Part shown: piece after piece, positions 6,868 to 12,287 of the stretch
Position numbering within the stretch: position 1 is the stretch's first letter
Layout: every line of letters begins with the position of its first letter
Made by a program: the position numbers and the translations under genes
DNA from: Chelatococcus sp.
GTDB lineage: Bacteria > Pseudomonadota > Alphaproteobacteria > Rhizobiales > Beijerinckiaceae
Length of the DNA: 12,506 nucleotides
NCBI GenBank assembly: GCA_003248805.1
Contig: QFQY01000091.1
Coordinates: forward strand, 1-12,506
Direction of reading: 5' to 3'
Notes under the pieces: generated by a model
What the model was told of the DNA's origin: nothing
Database searches by the model: none
Seen by the model: only the letters and a program-made list of their open reading frames with translations

Positions 6868-7098
6868 TCAGCGCGGCGCTTTCACGGCGCAGGGCGCTTC
6901 GGGTTCGTCGTCGCAGAACTCGAGCTCGATCGGGCATTCGCAATCGAGGTCGAGGAAATCCGGCACGAGTTCCTTCAGCCGCTCGCGCAGGGCGGGCAGC
7001 GTCTCGGCCTCGGTGACGATGCCGCAATCGCCGGTCGCGACCGCGTACCAGACGCCCGCCTCTTCGTCGCGGCGGACCTCGAACCGAACCGGCGCCAT
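6868..7098 (-). CDS. Small DUF1902-like protein
   Basis: The 76-residue product starts at the ATG at 7098, supported by GGGAGGTG just upstream. Longer in-frame starts lack such a site. The pattern VRRDEEAGVWYAVATGDCGIVTEAETLPALRERLKELVPDFL matches the DUF1902 family. That family has a HicB-like small alpha/beta fold (D-E-E-A-x-V-W, then an E-A-E-T-L-x-x-L helix). Family members are sometimes paired with toxins, but no toxin gene adjoins this one. The C-terminus is acidic and contains three Cys residues. It lies 59 bp downstream of serA and upstream of the beta-lactamase, possibly co-transcribed. Its role is unknown. Confidence 0.7.
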   Translation of the reverse strand: MAPVRFEVRRDEEAGVWYAVATGDCGIVTEAETLPALRERLKELVPDFLDLDCECPIELEFCDDEPEAPCAVKAPR

Positions 7099-7157
7099 CG
7101 GCACCTCCCTGCGGGAAGCGACGATGGAGCGTAAACCTGCGAAACGCATCGCGTCCT

Positions 7158-8747
7158 TTAAAAGCTGACTCGCCTTGCGCGCTTGACCATCGGGATATCA
7201 TGAATCCGCGCGAGCAGCTCATCCGAAATCGCCTGGTCGACCGCCGCGTAGCAGATGGCGTCGCCGCCCGGCTTGTCGCGCCCGAGCGCGAAGGTCGCGA
7301 CATTGACGCCGGCCTCGCCGAGCAGCGAGCCGAAGGCGCCGATGAAGCCCGGCTTGTCGGCGTTGCGGACATAGAGCATGTGCGGCGCGAACTCGGCATC
7401 CACCGCGATGGAGCGGATTTCGACGATGCGCGGCTTGCCGTCCTGGAAGACGGTGCCGGCGGCGTCGCGCGGCATGTCGGCCGCATCGACGACGATCTTG
7501 ATGCGGCTTTCGAGATTGGCCGCGACCTCGCGGGTCAGCTCCTCGACGACGATGCCCTTCTCCTTCGCCACCATGGCCGAATTGACCATGTTGATCTCGG
7601 GCAGGAAGGGGCGCAGCACGCCGGTGATGGCCGCGGCCGAGATCGCCTTCAGGTTCAGCTTGGCGACCGCGCCCTCGTATTCGATGCGGATGCCCTTGAC
7701 CTGCGCCTCGGTGAGCTGGCCGAGGAAGGAGCCGAGCTTCTCCGCCAGATCGACGAAGGGCTTCACCCGCGGCGCCTCTTCCGCCGTGATCGAGGGGAAG
7801 TTGACCGCGTTGCTGATCGCGCCCTTGAGCAGGTAGTCGCTCATCTGCTCGGCGACCTGCAGCGCGACGTTCTCCTGCGCCTCGTTCGTGCTGGCGCCGA
7901 GATGCGGCGTGCAGACCACGTTGTCGAGCCCGAACAGCGGGTTCGTCTCCGCCGGCTCGACCGAGAACACGTCGAAGGCCGCGCCCGCGACATGGCCGGA
8001 CTTGATGAGATCGGCCAGCGCCTGCTCGTCGACCAGCCCGCCGCGCGCGCAGTTGATGACGCGCACGCCCTTCTTCGTCTTCGCCAGGTTCTCCGCCGAG
8101 AGGATGTTCTTCGTCTTCTCGGTCATCGGCACGTGGAGCGTGATGAAGTCGGCGCGCTTCAGGAGCTCGTCGAGCTCGACCTTTTCGACGCCGAGCTGCA
8201 CGGCCCGCTCGGCCGAGAGATAGGGGTCGTAGGCGATGACGCGCATCTTCAGCCCGATGCCGCGCTCGGCGACGATCGCGCCGATATTGCCGCAGCCGAT
8301 CAGCCCCAGCGTCTTGGCCGTGATCTCCACGCCCATGAAGCGGTTCTTCTCCCATTTGCCGGCCTGGGTGGAGGCGTCGGCGGCCGGGATCTGCCGGGCG
8401 AGCGCGAACATCATGGCGATGGCGTGCTCGGCGGTGGTGATCGAGTTGCCGAAGGGCGTGTTCATCACGATCACGCCGCGCGCGGTCGCGGCCGGGATCT
8501 CGACATTGTCGACGCCGATGCCGGCCCGGCCGATGACCTTGAGGTTCTTCGCTTCCGCCAGCAGCTTGGCGGTGACCTTGGTGGCGGAGCGGATGGCGAG
8601 GCCGTCATAATCGCCGATGATGGCGGCGAGCTTGTCCTTGTCCTTGCCGAGGCTCGGATCGAAGGTCACGTCGATGCCGCGATCCTTGAAGATCTGCACG
8701 GCGGCGGGGGAGAGGGCGTCGGAAATCAGGACTTTGGGTTTCGTCAT
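7158..8747 (-). CDS. serA: D-3-phosphoglycerate dehydrogenase
   Basis: The 529-residue protein oxidises 3-phosphoglycerate to 3-phosphohydroxypyruvate with NAD, the first step of serine synthesis in the cytoplasm. It is the long form of the enzyme. Residues 1-100 and 285-320 form the substrate domain and 100-285 the Rossmann domain with GCGNIG at 151-156 and D174. The catalytic residues are R235 (CARGGLVD), E264 (SVEPAE) and H282 (TPHLGAST). An extra ASB-type domain spans about 325-450. A C-terminal ACT domain starts near 458 (HMLYVRNADKPGFIG), consistent with serine feedback or a remnant of it. The ATG at 8747 matches the family start, although the ribosome binding site is weak. serC is upstream in the same direction, 224 bp away. 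Confidence 0.97.
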   Translation of the reverse strand: MTKPKVLISDALSPAAVQIFKDRGIDVTFDPSLGKDKDKLAAIIGDYDGLAIRSATKVTAKLLAEAKNLKVIGRAGIGVDNVEIPAATARGVIVMNTPFGNSITTAEHAIAMMFALARQIPAADASTQAGKWEKNRFMGVEITAKTLGLIGCGNIGAIVAERGIGLKMRVIAYDPYLSAERAVQLGVEKVELDELLKRADFITLHVPMTEKTKNILSAENLAKTKKGVRVINCARGGLVDEQALADLIKSGHVAGAAFDVFSVEPAETNPLFGLDNVVCTPHLGASTNEAQENVALQVAEQMSDYLLKGAISNAVNFPSITAEEAPRVKPFVDLAEKLGSFLGQLTEAQVKGIRIEYEGAVAKLNLKAISAAAITGVLRPFLPEINMVNSAMVAKEKGIVVEELTREVAANLESRIKIVVDAADMPRDAAGTVFQDGKPRIVEIRSIAVDAEFAPHMLYVRNADKPGFIGAFGSLLGEAGVNVATFALGRDKPGGDAICYAAVDQAISDELLARIHDIPMVKRARRVSF

Positions 8748-8807
8748 GGGGATGGCTTTCGGCTGGCGCGGCGCGAGGGCGCTCTGCGCTGAAAGGGAAG
8801 GGCGTCC

Positions 8808-8860
8808 CCTTCTCCCCTTGCGGGAGAAGGTGGCCCGAAGGGCCGGATGAGGGGTCGCGC
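8808..8860 (-). repeat. REP/RIME-like palindromic repeat, two-hairpin type (first of an opposed pair)
   Basis: One hairpin pairs CCTTCTCCC with GGGAGAAGG (8808-8830). A second pairs GGCCC with GGGCC (8832-8844). The tail, read on the plus strand at 8845-8860, is repeated in inverted form at 8907-8922 with 1 mismatch in 16. The type resembles intergenic mosaic elements of Rhizobiales. It sits inside the serC-serA gap. Confidence 0.75.
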
Positions 8861-8906
8861 AGGTCGAAATCCTTGGCGGCAGTGAGAGGCGATCGCGACG
8901 AAGGTC

Positions 8907-8949
8907 GCGCGACCCCTCACCCCGACCCTCTCCCGCAGGGGGAGAGGGG
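8907..8949 (+). repeat. REP/RIME-like palindromic repeat, single-hairpin type (second of the pair)
   Basis: CCCTCTCCC (8926-8934) pairs with GGGAGAGGG (8940-8948) around a 5-base loop. The leading GCGCGACCCCTCA mirrors the tail of the repeat at 8808-8860. About 46 bp lie between the two. The hairpin begins 22 bp past the serC stop codon, so it could protect or attenuate the serC-serA transcript. Confidence 0.75.
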
Positions 8950-8971
8950 TCACGTCGCGGATGGCAGGCGC

Positions 8972-10150
8972 CTACGCCGCCTTCTTGGCCAACCCGGCCT
9001 TGGCCTCGGCGAAGGCGTATTCGATCCAGGGCAGCAGCGCCTTGACGTCGCGCGCCTGCACGGTCGCGCCGCACCAGATGCGCAGGCCGGGAGGGGCGTC
9101 GCGGTAATGGCCGAGATCGTAGCCCGCGCCCGCCTTCTCGATGATCGCGACGACCTCCTTGGCGAAGGCGGCCTGCGCCTCGGCCGAGAGCGCCGTCACC
9201 GCCGGGTCGGTGAACTTCAGGCAGACCGAGGTGTTGGAGCGCGTCTTCGGCTTCACGGCCAGGAAGTCGATCCAGTCGTTCTCGCGCACGAACTTGGCGA
9301 TGGCGCGGGTGTTGGCGTCGGCGCGCCTCACCAGCCCGTCGAGCCCGCCGACCTTCTTCGCCCATTCCAGCGCGTCGATATAGTCCTCGACCGCGAGCAT
9401 GGAGGGCGTGTTGATCGTCTCGCCCTTGAAGATGCCCTCGATCAGCTTGCCGCCCGAGGTCATGCGGAAGATCTTGGGCAGCGGCCAGGCCGGCTTGTAG
9501 CTTTCGAGCCGGGCGACGGCGCGCGGCGAGAGCACGATCATGCCATGCGCGGCCTCGCCGCCGAGCACCTTCTGCCAGGAGAAGGTCACGACATCGAGCT
9601 TCGGCCAGTCGAGGCGCTGCGCGAAGGCGGCCGAGGTCGCGTCGCAGATGGTCAGCCCCTCGCGGTCCTCCGCGATCCAGCTCGCATCCGGCACGCGCAC
9701 GCCCGAGGTGGTGCCGTTCCAGGTGAAGACGACGTCGCGCTTCTTCGTGTCGACCTTCCTGAGGTTCGGCAATTCGCCGTAAGGGGCCTCGAAGGTGCGG
9801 ACGTCGGAGAGCTTGAGCTGCTTGACGACATCGGTCACCCAGCCGGCGCCGAAGCTTTCCCAGCTCACCATGTCGACGCCGCGGGCGCCGAGCAGCGACC
9901 ACATCGCCATCTCGACGGCGCCGGTGTCGGAGGCGGGCACGATGCCGATGCGGTAATCCGCCGGCACCTGCAGCACCTCGCGCGTGAGATCAATCGCGAG
10001 CTTGAGCTTGTCCTTGCCGATCTTGGCGCGGTGCGAGCGGCCGAGCGGGGCGTCGGCGAGGCCCTTGAGGCTCCAGCCGGGGCGCTTGGCGCAGGGGCCG
10101 GACGAGAAATTCGGCACGCGCGGACGCATGCTCGGTGCGGTATTCGCCAT
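8972..10150 (-). CDS. serC: Phosphoserine aminotransferase
   Basis: The 392-residue enzyme transfers an amino group from glutamate to 3-phosphohydroxypyruvate using pyridoxal phosphate, the second step of serine synthesis. It may also serve pyridoxine synthesis. The cofactor lysine is K194 in VVTFSWQKVLGGEAAHG. D170 (ICDATSAAF) is the expected cofactor-ring partner. RSHR at 38-41 is the substrate-binding turn. The sequence is of the alphaproteobacterial/Methanosarcina type rather than the E. coli type. The start at 10150 was chosen because GGAG lies six bases upstream. The frame stays open further upstream, but the extension covers the leader hairpins. serA follows, separated by a REP-like pair. 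Confidence 0.96.
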   Translation of the reverse strand: MANTAPSMRPRVPNFSSGPCAKRPGWSLKGLADAPLGRSHRAKIGKDKLKLAIDLTREVLQVPADYRIGIVPASDTGAVEMAMWSLLGARGVDMVSWESFGAGWVTDVVKQLKLSDVRTFEAPYGELPNLRKVDTKKRDVVFTWNGTTSGVRVPDASWIAEDREGLTICDATSAAFAQRLDWPKLDVVTFSWQKVLGGEAAHGMIVLSPRAVARLESYKPAWPLPKIFRMTSGGKLIEGIFKGETINTPSMLAVEDYIDALEWAKKVGGLDGLVRRADANTRAIAKFVRENDWIDFLAVKPKTRSNTSVCLKFTDPAVTALSAEAQAAFAKEVVAIIEKAGAGYDLGHYRDAPPGLRIWCGATVQARDVKALLPWIEYAFAEAKAGLAKKAA

Positions 10151-10158
10151 CGATGTCT

Positions 10159-10195
10159 CCATCCTTGCAGATGGGCGCGCCACGGTGGGGTGGCG
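10159..10195 (-). promoter_or_regulatory. Candidate structured serC leader (serC RNA motif-like)
   Basis: On the transcript two hairpins follow each other. The first is CGCCAC-CCCACC-GTGGCG (10195 to 10178). The second is CCATC-TGCAAG-GATGG (10174 to 10159), whose 3' arm takes in two bases of the GGAG ribosome binding site. A conserved two-hairpin leader called the serC motif is known upstream of serC in alphaproteobacteria. Place and size fit, but its consensus sequence could not be checked here. Confidence 0.5.
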
Positions 10196-10208
10196 TGTCC
10201 CGTCGGCG

Positions 10209-10237
10209 GGGGTAGGGCGGAGGGCGTGGGGAGTCAA
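10209..10237 (-). promoter_or_regulatory. Probable serC promoter
   Basis: Read on the minus strand, TTGACT (10232-10237) is a near-consensus -35 element. It is followed after exactly 17 bp by TACCCC (10209-10214), a weak -10. Transcription would start close to 10202 and give a leader of about 52 nt, just enough to hold the two hairpins. Confidence 0.5.
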
Positions 10238-10350
10238 GCGGGGAGTATCTGCCCTTCAAATTATCAAAGTGGCCCAAAGATTTGCAAAAATGCGCTTTAA
10301 TCTGTTGATGTTGAAAGCTAAATTCTTGTTCTGCTACGGTGAGGGTATTC

Positions 10351-11100
10351 ATGGCGCCCGAGGGGGAACTCGATCAATCTGAAACTTGGGGGTTTGATGG
10401 AGATGATTTGGAGGTACGCGTTGCTCGCGCGATGTACGGCGCCGCCATCGAACGAGTAAGGCAGCATGCGTCTGAAATCGATCTCAAACGTGATTACGTC
10501 GAAAAGGTCCTTACAACGGCGATAGCCGAGTCGGACCGTTCCGCGGCAATCCTAATCTTTGCTCTCGTTGAAGACTTAATGCTTGATGCATTTAAAAGAT
10601 ATCTTTCTGCTTCATGCGTAAAGGGCGGTTGGAGCGAGGTGGTCGGCGGTAATGGATTGCTTGCTACTGCCAATGATCGGATCACATTGGCGTGTTTGTT
10701 GGGTTGGATACGACCAGCCGTCTATGCCGATCTTCGCATTCTCAAATCGATTAGAAATCGATTTGCTCATCACGCGCAGATCGAAGGATTCTCTGACGGG
10801 TCGGTTCAGAGCTGGATTTCAGCATTGAATCTTACGGAAGAGCCCGCTGTTGATTCGTTTAGAGCCAGCGGACTTTGTATTTCTGAGCCGTTTTCTTTGC
10901 GTGAAAAGTATCTGATGAGGGCGTCATTGGTGGCTACCGAGCTTCTGACCGATCTGGCAATAGCTCCGCACGCTCGCCAGACGATGGTGTCTCCGGGGCA
11001 TGTCGGCGGCCCTTGGGAGAATGTTCCTGATAATATCAAAGATATACGACGAATAGCTGCTAGGATTATCGGGGATATAATCCAGAAAAAGTTGCCGTAG
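10351..11100 (+). CDS. MltR-like / HEPN-fold helical protein
   Basis: The 249-residue protein is mostly helical and resembles the MltR (mannitol operon repressor) family and related HEPN-like domains. Two blocks support this: SDRSAAILIFALVEDLMLDAF at 61-81 and LGWIRPAVYADLRILKSIRNRFAHH at 117-141. R135-N-R-F-A-H140 is an R-N-x3-H motif of the kind found in HEPN ribonuclease toxins, and it also matches the conserved C-terminal block of MltR. The ATG at 10351 has AGGG five bases upstream. The gene and the 110 bp before it are clearly richer in A/T than the surrounding DNA, which suggests acquisition. No mannitol genes or cognate nucleotidyltransferase antitoxin adjoin it, so transcription control, RNA cleavage and defence are all open. 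Confidence 0.65.
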   Translation: MAPEGELDQSETWGFDGDDLEVRVARAMYGAAIERVRQHASEIDLKRDYVEKVLTTAIAESDRSAAILIFALVEDLMLDAFKRYLSASCVKGGWSEVVGGNGLLATANDRITLACLLGWIRPAVYADLRILKSIRNRFAHHAQIEGFSDGSVQSWISALNLTEEPAVDSFRASGLCISEPFSLREKYLMRASLVATELLTDLAIAPHARQTMVSPGHVGGPWENVPDNIKDIRRIAARIIGDIIQKKLP

Positions 11101-11177
11101 CGGAGTCGGAACAGCGCCTATGAGTAGGGTTGTGCCCACTCCAGGATAATTCGGGGCACTACCGCAACCAAGTAATG

Positions 11178-11222
11178 CGCGGGGAGCCCCTCTCCCGGAT
11201 GGGAGAGGGGCAGGGGTGAGGG
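11178..11222 (-). repeat. REP-like palindromic repeat (CCCCTCTCCC type)
   Basis: A perfect 10-bp stem (11187-11196 with 11201-11210) has the 4-base loop GGAT. Flanks CGCGGGGA and CAGGGGTGAGG match the copy at 11485-11532 in the same orientation. It begins about 75 bp past the stop of the MltR-like gene and may act as its terminator. Confidence 0.8.
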
Positions 11223-11278
11223 CCCGCCGCTGCTGATGTGACTGCAACGGAGCCGCCGCGCCGTCTGCCGCACTCGCA

Positions 11279-11326
11279 CACCCTCATCCGGCGCTCCGCG
11301 CCACCTTCTCCCATCCGGGAGAAGGG
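11279..11326 (+). repeat. REP/RIME-like palindromic repeat, two-hairpin type
   Basis: The first hairpin pairs GGCGC with GCGCC (11290-11302). The second pairs CCTTCTCCC with GGGAGAAGG (11304-11325). It is the same type as the copy at 8808-8860, in the opposite orientation. It forms an opposed pair with the repeat at 11178-11222. Confidence 0.8.
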
Positions 11327-11350
11327 AAGAGGCGTTGCGGCTCCCCCTCT

Positions 11351-11386
11351 CGTCATGCTCGCCCTTGTGGCGAGCATCCACGCCTT
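11351..11386 (+). repeat. Second-family palindrome (CGTCATG...CATCCACG), first of an inverted pair
   Basis: ATGCTCGCC pairs with GGCGAGCAT over 9 bp around CTTGT, flanked by CGTC and CCACGCCTT. It matches the inverted copy at 11445-11480 at 28 of 36 positions. Six of the eight differences are three compensating base-pair swaps in the stem. Confidence 0.75.
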
Positions 11387-11444
11387 GCGCCGCCGATGGC
11401 GGGCGGGACTTCCGGCGAAGGGCATCGCCCGTCGCTCCGGTGTG

Positions 11445-11480
11445 AAGACGTGGATGGTCGGGACAGGCCCGACCATGACG
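11445..11480 (-). repeat. Second-family palindrome, inverted partner
   Basis: ATGGTCGGG pairs with CCCGACCAT over 9 bp around ACAGG. It faces the copy at 11351-11386 across 58 bp that show no gene. It directly abuts the palindrome beginning near 11485. Confidence 0.75.
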
Positions 11481-11484
11481 GGGA

Positions 11485-11532
11485 GGGCGCGGGGAACCCC
11501 TCTCCTGTAAGGAGAGGGGCAGGGGAGAGGTG
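11485..11532 (-). repeat. REP-like repeat, left inverted arm around the DUF559 segment
   Basis: A 9-bp stem (11497-11505 with 11511-11519) has the loop TGTAA. The whole 48-bp element is the reverse complement of 12045-12092 with a single mismatch, in the loop. Confidence 0.85.
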
Positions 11533-11595
11533 CTGGCCCCTGGACCAGCGGCGCGCAAACCTCACCGCTGCCGACGCGAGCCTCATGCGGCCAAC

Positions 11596-11637
11596 GGCCG
11601 ACACCTCACCCTGCCCTCTCCTTACAGGAGAGGGTTC
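11596..11637 (+). repeat. REP-like repeat directly upstream (map-left) of the DUF559 gene
   Basis: CCCTCTCC (11614-11621) pairs with GGAGAGGG (11627-11634). Beginning GGCCGACACCTC, it is a direct repeat of 12039-12083, differing only by three single-base gaps and two substitutions. It lies 22 bp from the DUF559 stop codon and could end its transcript. Confidence 0.85.
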
Positions 11638-11696
11638 TCCGTCGAGGTTCCCGCCGCCCTCATCGGAGAGGGTTCTGCGTCGCGGTTCCGGCAGCC
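11627..11696. repeat. Short tandem duplication reaching into the 3' end of the DUF559 gene
   Basis: The 32 bases from 11627 and those from 11665 are similar, 38 bp apart. GGAGAGGGTTCT is identical, followed by C/G-CGTCG-A/C-GGTTCC. The second copy encodes the last residues of the DUF559 protein (TATQNPL). A degenerate CCCTC/GAGGG hairpin precedes it, so it looks like a decayed repeat half. Confidence 0.6.
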
Positions 11697-12019
11697 TCTC
11701 GAATGGCGGCGATGACCGCGTCGCGGTCGTTGAGCACCATCTCATTGCCGAAGCGCAGCACCATGAAACAGTGGCGCTCGATCTCCTGCGTGCGCGCCGC
11801 GTCGTAACCGCGCTCCCAGCCATGCTGGCGGCCGTCGAGTTCGACGACGAGCTTGCGCTGGAAGCAGAGGAAATCGACGGTGTAGCCGAGCAGTGGCACC
11901 TGTCGCTGGAACTTCAGCCCGTCGAGCCGGCGGGCGCGCAGCAGGCTCCAGAGGATGTCCTCCGGCTTTGTGGATTGCCGGCGCAGCTTTCGCGCGAAAT
12001 CCTGCCGCTCGGTTGCCAT
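11660..12019 (-). CDS. DUF559 domain protein, VSR-like endonuclease fold
   Basis: The 119-residue protein is nearly all DUF559. The pattern is RRQSTKPEDILWSLLRARRL, then KFQRQVPLLGYTVDFLC, then KLVVELDGRQH, and finally CFMVLRFGNEMVLNDRDAV. E20, D49, E60, D62, Q64 and H65 are the conserved positions expected for the very-short-patch-repair/restriction-endonuclease-like fold, so DNA cleavage or nicking is plausible but unproven. The ATG at 12019 has GGGG a few bases upstream. The gene stands alone, without methylase or other partner, inside a cluster of palindromic repeats. Direct repeats and long inverted repeats lie on both sides. Its last codons fall in a degenerate repeat half. It is convergent with the MltR-like gene. 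Confidence 0.85.
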   Translation of the reverse strand: MATERQDFARKLRRQSTKPEDILWSLLRARRLDGLKFQRQVPLLGYTVDFLCFQRKLVVELDGRQHGWERGYDAARTQEIERHCFMVLRFGNEMVLNDRDAVIAAIREAAGTATQNPLR

Positions 12020-12038
12020 CGTGCCCCACTGGTCGAGG

Positions 12039-12092
12039 GGCCGACACCTCTCCCCTGCCCCTCTCCTGACAGGAGAGGGGTTCCCCGCGCCC
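12039..12092 (+). repeat. REP-like repeat, right arm around the DUF559 segment
   Basis: A 10-bp stem (12058-12067 with 12071-12080) has the 3-base loop GAC. Positions 12045-12092 are the inverted partner of 11485-11532 (47 of 48 matching). Positions 12039-12083 are a direct repeat of 11596-11637. It lies about 20 bp upstream of the DUF559 start. Confidence 0.85.
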
Positions 12093-12102
12093 CCTATTTG
12101 CA

Positions 12103-12132
12103 GCGGGGATAGCTCATCATTGTAATCCCCGC
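12103..12132. other. Hairpin GCGGGGAT/ATCCCCGC
   Basis: A perfect 8-bp stem encloses a 14-base AT-rich loop. Its 5' side, GCGGGGATAGCTCA, looks like the start of a tRNA, but only 30 bases are present. A terminator or a tRNA-like remnant are both possible. Confidence 0.4.
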
Positions 12133-12162
12133 CCTCCCGAACTCCCTTATTCTCCGCCTCAC

Positions 12163-12212
12163 CTCATCCCCGAGGGGCAGCCATCCGGAGGCACGCCGTT
12201 GGTCGGGATGAG
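12163..12212. repeat. Inverted repeat CTCATCCC/GGGATGAG
   Basis: The two 8-base arms are perfect and 34 bp apart, with a small CCCC/GGGG stem next to the left arm. The stretch 12093-12287 holds no convincing gene in any frame. The short minus-strand frames there are rich in Pro, Arg and Ser and look non-coding. Confidence 0.4.
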
Positions 12213-12287
12213 GGCGGCGCCTGCGGCCGGGTTTGCACCCCGGTCCCGGGAGGCTGCGGGAACCGCCCTGGGGATACTACGGTCCCT

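Noticed and set aside
4755..7016. A 753-residue plus-strand open frame across motA and the beta-lactamase
   Set aside because: It runs antisense to three well-supported genes and their gaps and shows no family pattern; GC-rich codon bias keeps such frames open.
6868..7157. A toxin-antitoxin pair centred on the DUF1902-like gene
   Set aside because: No toxin-sized reading frame with a ribosome binding site lies on either side; the neighbours are the beta-lactamase and serA.
8808..8949. A CRISPR array suggested by repeated palindromes with spacers
   Set aside because: The copies are of different types and orientations, spacers are irregular, and no cas genes are present. They fit REP/RIME-like elements.
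8748..9902. Long minus-strand frame joining the serA frame to sequence antisense-framed through serC
   Set aside because: The part before the serA ATG is an out-of-frame reading of serC and the repeat pair; SerA has a complete normal N-terminus at 8747.
10255..10350. A promoter for the MltR-like gene (TTGAAA with TACGGT, or TTGATG combinations)
   Set aside because: The region is AT-rich and offers several weak combinations, none with good boxes and spacing together.
12101..12135. A tRNA gene suggested by GCGGGGATAGCTCA and ATCCCCGC
   Set aside because: Only 30 bases separate the two acceptor-like arms, so there is no room for anticodon and T arms. It is recorded as a hairpin only.
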